Below the pieces are notes generated by a model. It saw nothing but the letters and a program-made list of their open reading frames with translations. It ran no database searches and was not told the origin of the DNA. A stretch of 64,000 nt of DNA. It comes from Armatimonadetes bacterium Uphvl-Ar2. GTDB taxonomy: Bacteria > Armatimonadota > Fimbriimonadia > Fimbriimonadales > Fimbriimonadaceae. Numbering within the stretch: the stretch's first letter is position 1; every line of letters begins with the position of its first letter. Where the stretch lies: assembly GCA_002162095.1 (NCBI GenBank), contig CP021424.1:2232001-2296000 (forward strand). The letters run 5' to 3'. A program made the translations under genes and the position numbers. Shown piece by piece: positions 60,384-64,000 of the stretch.

Positions 60384-61559
60384 ATGCTGATATCACTCAC
60401 AATGTTTGTCTGTGGGACTTCGCTACAAGCGCAATCACCGTTTGCCATCGTCCGAGGTCGGGTGCATCCTTCTCAGATTGAGAAATTCGATCGATTGCCG
60501 ATCGAAGAGCTTTTCGTGAAGGCTGGTTTTTCTTCAAGGCAGACAATGCCCAAGCTGTTCGAAAATCTTCGTAATGGGGAAGGACAAGTAAGTGTCTCGC
60601 AGGGACTGACAGGCCGATTGCCTGATCGGCTCATCAGTGTGTCAATCAGGGACAAAGGCGGTTCGTCATCGCTGATAATCGTTTTCGACTCCGCGTCAGG
60701 AAGGCCGAGTACATGGCAATTCGAAAAGGATGTTGCGGACCCGTGGAAAGTGGATGGTTGGCAAGGAACTGAGTCTAACATACGCCGAATTGCTGACGCG
60801 TTTGTGCACTCCAACTTTAGAGCAGATGCGGGACTTGAGTTTCTGACTATGATTCCCAAGGATCGCCAATACAGTGAAAGCATTACAAGGAGGAGTTGGT
60901 TCATTCCTTATCAATGGAAGCTGGACGGCCGCTACGTTGGTGGCAGTCAGGTGGCATCCGTCGTTGTGGATGGCGATAGTGGTGCAATACTAGGTTACTC
61001 AGCAACACTAGGGGATGTGCAAAGGAGACCATTGTGGCCAGGCGAAGTAGGTCAAAGCAGGTCTTACTTGGCTCAGCGGCTTGTCACTCGATACGGCAAT
61101 GGCTTCTATGGACTTGGTCAGGGAAACTTGATCTATTCGCCAAGAGAGGGTGATCGTTGGACTCTCGTGGCGAAATGGGAACTCCAGTGCACCGAATATG
61201 ACCAGTTGGGAAGGCGCAAAGCATTTATTCAGATCATCATGGATCCGGAAAGCAAGGCCGTCTTGCATGAAGACCGATCTGTAGGTGGCTTTGGTCCGAG
61301 TTCGCCCGTTCCCGGCTATCAGATTGCTGGAGAGTGGGAGGCTGGCGAAGCCAAGGGCCAAATCAAGGCCACCGACCGCAAAGCCACCCAGGGAGGCGTG
61401 CAACGCACGCTCACCAGCGGCAATCGGCTCCTCGTCGGCACGTTCTTCGCCGCCGAACGGCTCCTGGAAGTCAAGGGCGTCTTCTTTGAGGTGGACCCCG
61501 CGCTCAGCAAGGCCTTGGCGATAGCCCAGCCTCCTGCATCCTTAAACTATGGCCAGTAG
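60384..61559 (+). CDS. Secreted protein, islet paralogue 1, unknown function
   Basis: The 391-residue protein has a signal peptide (MLISLTMFVCGTSLQAQ, cleavage before SPF) and no recognised domain. A segment with DGRYVGGSQVASVVVDGDSGAILGY looks like PepSY/YcdB-type beta structure, but this is weak. It is colinear along its whole length with the protein at 61890, roughly 45% similar by eye in the first 330 residues but about 90% identical at the DNA level over the last ~160 bases, which are also much richer in GC. It is probably an operon partner of the caspase-like gene. Confidence 0.68.
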   Translation: MLISLTMFVCGTSLQAQSPFAIVRGRVHPSQIEKFDRLPIEELFVKAGFSSRQTMPKLFENLRNGEGQVSVSQGLTGRLPDRLISVSIRDKGGSSSLIIVFDSASGRPSTWQFEKDVADPWKVDGWQGTESNIRRIADAFVHSNFRADAGLEFLTMIPKDRQYSESITRRSWFIPYQWKLDGRYVGGSQVASVVVDGDSGAILGYSATLGDVQRRPLWPGEVGQSRSYLAQRLVTRYGNGFYGLGQGNLIYSPREGDRWTLVAKWELQCTEYDQLGRRKAFIQIIMDPESKAVLHEDRSVGGFGPSSPVPGYQIAGEWEAGEAKGQIKATDRKATQGGVQRTLTSGNRLLVGTFFAAERLLEVKGVFFEVDPALSKALAIAQPPASLNYGQ

Positions 61560-61889
61560 AGCGAGCGAGGTCACGACGCGCGGAGGAAGACTAGAATCCA
61601 GCCACCACGTCCGAGTTCAAATGAGCTGGGGGTCGGAGGTTCGAGTCCTCTCGAGCGCGCCAAGATCCGATTCGAGTCCTGGATCATTTTCGCACTCTAA
61701 GCCTCGACTGAGGACTGACTCGCTCCGGTGGTTTCACCCGTCAATACGAAGGGGAACGGATTCCATGTCTAAGTTTCACTGCTTTGTGGAGGCAGCTAAC
61801 CGGCTTTACTCACATCAAGTTAGGCTAGTCTACAGTCGTATCCACTTGCTGAGTGATCCCCATGATCTTTGCGGCTCGGAGCAGATTCT
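61560..61889. other. Intergenic region carrying the right repeat
   Basis: These 330 bases hold the second 41-bp repeat copy (61623-61663) and otherwise nothing I can support. The open frame through it uses the tRNA fragment and is not a gene. A ribosome-binding site (GGAG at 61878-61881) belongs to the next gene. Confidence 0.7.
61623..61663 (+). repeat. 41-bp direct repeat, copy 2 (att-like)
   Basis: Identical to 58686-58726, the 3' half of tRNA-Arg, but without the 5' half, so it cannot encode a tRNA. It fits the far attachment site of an integrated element. The low-GC region continues past it into the next gene. Confidence 0.88.
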
Positions 61890-63044
61890 GTGACTTTGAT
61901 GACCATCTTGGGCTTGGCGGTCAGCACAACTGACCTGTCCGCACAAACGCCATACCAAATCGTTCGAGAGCGAGTGCACCCCTCACAGCTGGCGACATTC
62001 GATGGATTGCCGCTCGAATCACTCTTCAAAAAAGCCGGATTTTCATCTTCTGAATCCATGCCTCGACTTTTTGAGAGACTTAAGCAGGGCGAGGGTTCGG
62101 TAAGTGTTCGTCAGAGTCGTAACGAAGCATCCTTAGATCGAGTTGTTTTTGTCTCCGTTTATGGACATCTGGGCTCGACCCAGCTCAACATGGCATTTGA
62201 TTCGGAAACCGGATATCTGACCTCATGGGACTTTACTCCGCCAACCACTGACCCTTGGAAGCGTAATGGTTGGAACAGGAGCGAGGCGCAAGCCCGCGAC
62301 ATCGCGAGTGCCTTTGCGAACTCGAATTTTCCCTTGAGCTCAACTTTGCGGATTCGATCCACGATTCCCAAGGTCCAGCCGATTGACGAGAGTGTGTCGA
62401 GAAGCACATGGCTTTTTGCACTTGACTGGGAGCTTGATGGACGTCATGTGGGGGGCATGCAGACGGCATCGGCCGAGGTTGAAGAGTCGAGTGGCGCCCT
62501 GTTGTCCTATCACGGGATCGTTGGAGAAATCCAACGTCGGCCCTTGCTTCCGAACGAACTTGAGGAAAGTCGGACGTACTTGGTTCAGAGACTTGTGGAC
62601 CGATTTGGCAACGGGTCCTACACACTAGGTACGCGCAATCTGATCTATGCGCCTATGGGAGATAGGTGGATGTTTGTACCCAAGTGGGAGCTTCTGTGCA
62701 CCGAGCTAAATCACCTTGGTCGACGAAGTGCGATAATTCAGATCGTCATGGACCCTGACACTAGGGAAGTGACCCATGAGGTCCGGGGCGACGCTGGCGG
62801 ATTTGGTGAAGCCCGTGACCAGAATGTCGAAGCAATTCCCAAAGTCTGGAAGCATGGTGACGTCGAAGGCCAGGTCAGAACCACCGACCGCAAGGCCATC
62901 GAAGGGGGCGTGCAACGCACCCTCACCAGCGGTAATCGGCTCCTCGTCGGCACGTTCTACGCCGCCGAACGGCTCCTGGAGGTCAAGGGAGTCTTCTTTG
63001 AAGTTGACCCCGCCCTCAGCGAAGCCTTGGCGAAAGCCCAGTAG
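61890..63044 (+). CDS. Secreted protein, islet paralogue 2, unknown function
   Basis: The 384-residue protein has a signal peptide (VTLMTILGLAVSTTDLSAQ) and the same architecture as the islet paralogue at 60384. Shared blocks are RVHPSQ, LPLESLFKKAGFSS, DPWKRNGW, GRHVGG and a highly conserved tail (TSGNRLLVGTFYAAERLLEV). I choose GTG 61890 because GGAG lies eight bases upstream; TTG 61869 and ATG 61899 are alternatives. It sits just outside the right repeat; AT-rich DNA extends through its first 80% and GC-rich DNA through its last 20%. Function unknown. Confidence 0.68.
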   Translation: MTLMTILGLAVSTTDLSAQTPYQIVRERVHPSQLATFDGLPLESLFKKAGFSSSESMPRLFERLKQGEGSVSVRQSRNEASLDRVVFVSVYGHLGSTQLNMAFDSETGYLTSWDFTPPTTDPWKRNGWNRSEAQARDIASAFANSNFPLSSTLRIRSTIPKVQPIDESVSRSTWLFALDWELDGRHVGGMQTASAEVEESSGALLSYHGIVGEIQRRPLLPNELEESRTYLVQRLVDRFGNGSYTLGTRNLIYAPMGDRWMFVPKWELLCTELNHLGRRSAIIQIVMDPDTREVTHEVRGDAGGFGEARDQNVEAIPKVWKHGDVEGQVRTTDRKAIEGGVQRTLTSGNRLLVGTFYAAERLLEVKGVFFEVDPALSEALAKAQ

Positions 63045-63071
63045 CCAAGGACGAGAAGCCCCGATGCCCGG

Positions 63072-63077
63072 TATAGT
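63072..63077 (+). promoter_or_regulatory. -10 box of the VOC gene (leaderless)
   Basis: TATAGT ends 6 bases before the ATG at 63084, with GCCCGC between and no Shine-Dalgarno. The transcript would begin at about the start codon. Confidence 0.6.
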
Positions 63078-63083
63078 GCCCGC

Positions 63084-63488
63084 ATGGAAATGATTCCGCC
63101 GGGCCGCCTGGGATGGCTCGACCTCACTGTCGATGCGGCCCCCGAAGTGCGTGATTTCTACTCGCGCGTCATTGGCTGGAAGCCCGAAGGCGTGGAGATG
63201 GACGGCTACGACGACTTCAACATGCTGGATGACACGGGCGAGCCCGCGGCGGGCATCTGCCACCGCAAGGGCATGAACGCGGGCATCCCGCCCGTCTGGA
63301 TCCCTTACTTCATCGTGGAAGACATCGAAACGGCCACCAAGCAAGCGGTGCGCAACGGCGGGGAAGAAGTCGAACTCCGCCGCGAAGAAGACGGCACGCT
63401 GGTGCTCTCGATCTTGAAGGACCCGGCGGGTGCCGTGTTCGCCCTCTTCCAAAGCGAAGAGATGGACGACGAAGAAGACGAAGACTAA
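63084..63488 (+). CDS. VOC-superfamily (glyoxalase-like) protein
   Basis: VOC proteins are metal-dependent lyases, dioxygenases or binding proteins built from paired beta-alpha-beta modules. The 134-residue protein shows both modules: LGWLDLTVDAAPEVRDFYSRVIGWKPEG with the FYxxxxGW pattern and the second half with YFIVEDIETATKQAVRNGGEE and ILKDPAGAVFALFQ. The C-terminus is an acidic run (EEMDDEEDED). Metal ligands are not obvious enough to assign a reaction. It starts leaderless. Confidence 0.83.
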   Translation: MEMIPPGRLGWLDLTVDAAPEVRDFYSRVIGWKPEGVEMDGYDDFNMLDDTGEPAAGICHRKGMNAGIPPVWIPYFIVEDIETATKQAVRNGGEEVELRREEDGTLVLSILKDPAGAVFALFQSEEMDDEEDED

Positions 63489-64000
63489 CTAGTCGTTCTT
63501 AGGTCGGCCGGCGCGGCTGAAGGGCAACCAGATGATCTCGCACCGGCCGACAATCTTTTCGCGGGGCACCAGACCCCAGGCGCGGCTGTCGTAGCTGCCG
63601 TTGCGGTTGTCACCCATCATCATGTAGTAGCCGGGCGGGATGGCCGCTGCGGGCAACGCCATCAGGCGCTTCATTTCGGCGGGGTCGCTAATCTGGTAGG
63701 TCGGCGCGGTGAGCGGGCTTGCATTGGCAAAGTCGCCCATGATGGTGAGCGGAATGTACTTGCCGTTGTCGTTCACCAACTTGTAATCCGGGAGCGGATA
63801 GTCGCCGTAGTTGGCCTTGGGCACGGGCTGCGTCGCCATTTGGGTGGTGCGCATTTCGTAAGGCTCGTCTACGGCCACGCCGTTGCGATAAAGCTTGGAG
63901 TCGCGGACTTCGATCACTTCGCCCGGCACACCCACGCACCGTTTGATGTAGTCCGCGTTGGGGGTGCGCTCATCCACGCCGGCGGCGGGCGGCGAAAACA
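63489..64000 (-). CDS. lepB: Signal peptidase I (C-terminal part, N-terminus outside window)
   Basis: LepB cleaves signal peptides on the outer face of the inner membrane. The visible ~170 residues include the catalytic-Lys segment DYIKRCVGVPGEVIEV, the SKLYRNGVAVDEPY region and the conserved MMGDNRNGSYDSRAWGLVPREKIVGR, ending FSRAGRPKND. The catalytic Ser and membrane helix lie beyond the window edge; the frame is open up to base 64000 with no start, so the GTG at 63977 is not the true start. It is convergent with the VOC gene (adjacent stops). Confidence 0.92.
   Translation of the reverse strand, partial: FSPPAAGVDERTPNADYIKRCVGVPGEVIEVRDSKLYRNGVAVDEPYEMRTTQMATQPVPKANYGDYPLPDYKLVNDNGKYIPLTIMGDFANASPLTAPTYQISDPAEMKRLMALPAAAIPPGYYMMMGDNRNGSYDSRAWGLVPREKIVGRCEIIWLPFSRAGRPKND

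Larger units (their letters stand above)
58686..61663. mobile_element. tRNA-Arg-flanked genomic islet (no integrase seen)
   Basis: About 2.9 kb lies between two identical 41-bp copies of the tRNA-Arg 3' end. The interior is visibly lower in GC (near 50%) and uses A/T-ending codons more than its neighbours, and it carries two genes with no homologues in the rest of the window apart from the paralogue just beyond the right repeat. No integrase, excisionase or replication gene is visible, so it is either a decayed element or one mobilised in trans. The first 195 bases (58727-58921) hold a weak hairpin (58797-58822) and no gene. Confidence 0.72.

Noticed and set aside
61549-61893. 114-codon frame through the right repeat
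   Set aside because: It reads through a tRNA fragment, has no ribosome site and no family; it is an accidental open frame.
63489-63977. lepB starting at GTG 63977
   Set aside because: The frame is open to the window edge and the catalytic Ser and membrane helix are absent, so the true start lies beyond base 64000.

Overview
This 64 kb window is GC-rich (roughly 60% by eye), tightly packed bacterial chromosome. It encodes an outer-membrane beta-barrel with a C-terminal Phe, lipoproteins, three tandem PilT-type ATPases, FlhA, ParB, SecE/NusG and many secreted proteins with no recognised family. This fits a diderm, probably pilus-bearing heterotroph; the gene mix and the start-codon signals recall Armatimonadota (Fimbriimonas-like), but that placement is inference and no marker here proves it.

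Layout. 0-2 kb: secE-nusG-recJ and greA, all on the minus strand. 2-7.5 kb: a membrane-anchored exported protein, three consecutive pilT paralogues, metX, then tRNA-Asp and tRNA-Phe. 7.7-15 kb: tRNA-Met, an M1-like peptidase, parB divergent from an SRPBCC/rmlD pair, a YHS-repeat protein, an Eis-like acetyltransferase and an Lrp regulator. 15-19 kb: an overlapping operon pepF-rluD-radC-translin. 19-27 kb: two tiny paralogous lipoproteins, an aldehyde dehydrogenase, an exported protein, a TPR/CutC locus and two repeat-built secreted proteins. 27-34 kb: a sugar-use region (GH20 hexosaminidase, Gfo/Idh/MocA dehydrogenase, sugar ABC importer lacking its ATPase). 34-41 kb: a histidine kinase/HD-GYP pair and a methionine locus in which MetH is split into two divergently transcribed halves flanking metF. 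41-58 kb: penicillin acylase-type hydrolase, class III cyclase, nadE-acyP, a SIS isomerase, an exported protein-tsaB-murB operon, a J-like protein, a class II aldolase-hisS-barrel operon, a Tricorn-type protease and flhA. 58.6-63 kb: a tRNA-Arg gene whose 3' end recurs as a perfect 41-bp direct repeat 2.9 kb downstream, enclosing an AT-richer islet that encodes a secreted caspase-like protein and one of two paralogous secreted proteins. The window ends in a VOC protein and a partial lepB.

Two global traits matter for annotation. First, many genes have a TANNNT-like -10 hexamer ending only 6-8 nt before the start codon and no Shine-Dalgarno, so they are probably transcribed as leaderless mRNAs; I used this to choose several starts. 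Second, six apparent frameshifts (cutC, a repeat protein, a sugar-binding protein, two in the Tricorn protease, flhA) are all cured by adding one base to a short G or C run, and each repaired protein then has its normal family length. They look like homopolymer sequencing errors rather than real decay.

The best candidate for something undescribed is the tRNA-Arg islet with its caspase-like gene and the neighbouring paralogue pair. The split, divergent metH is the most unusual arrangement of known genes.
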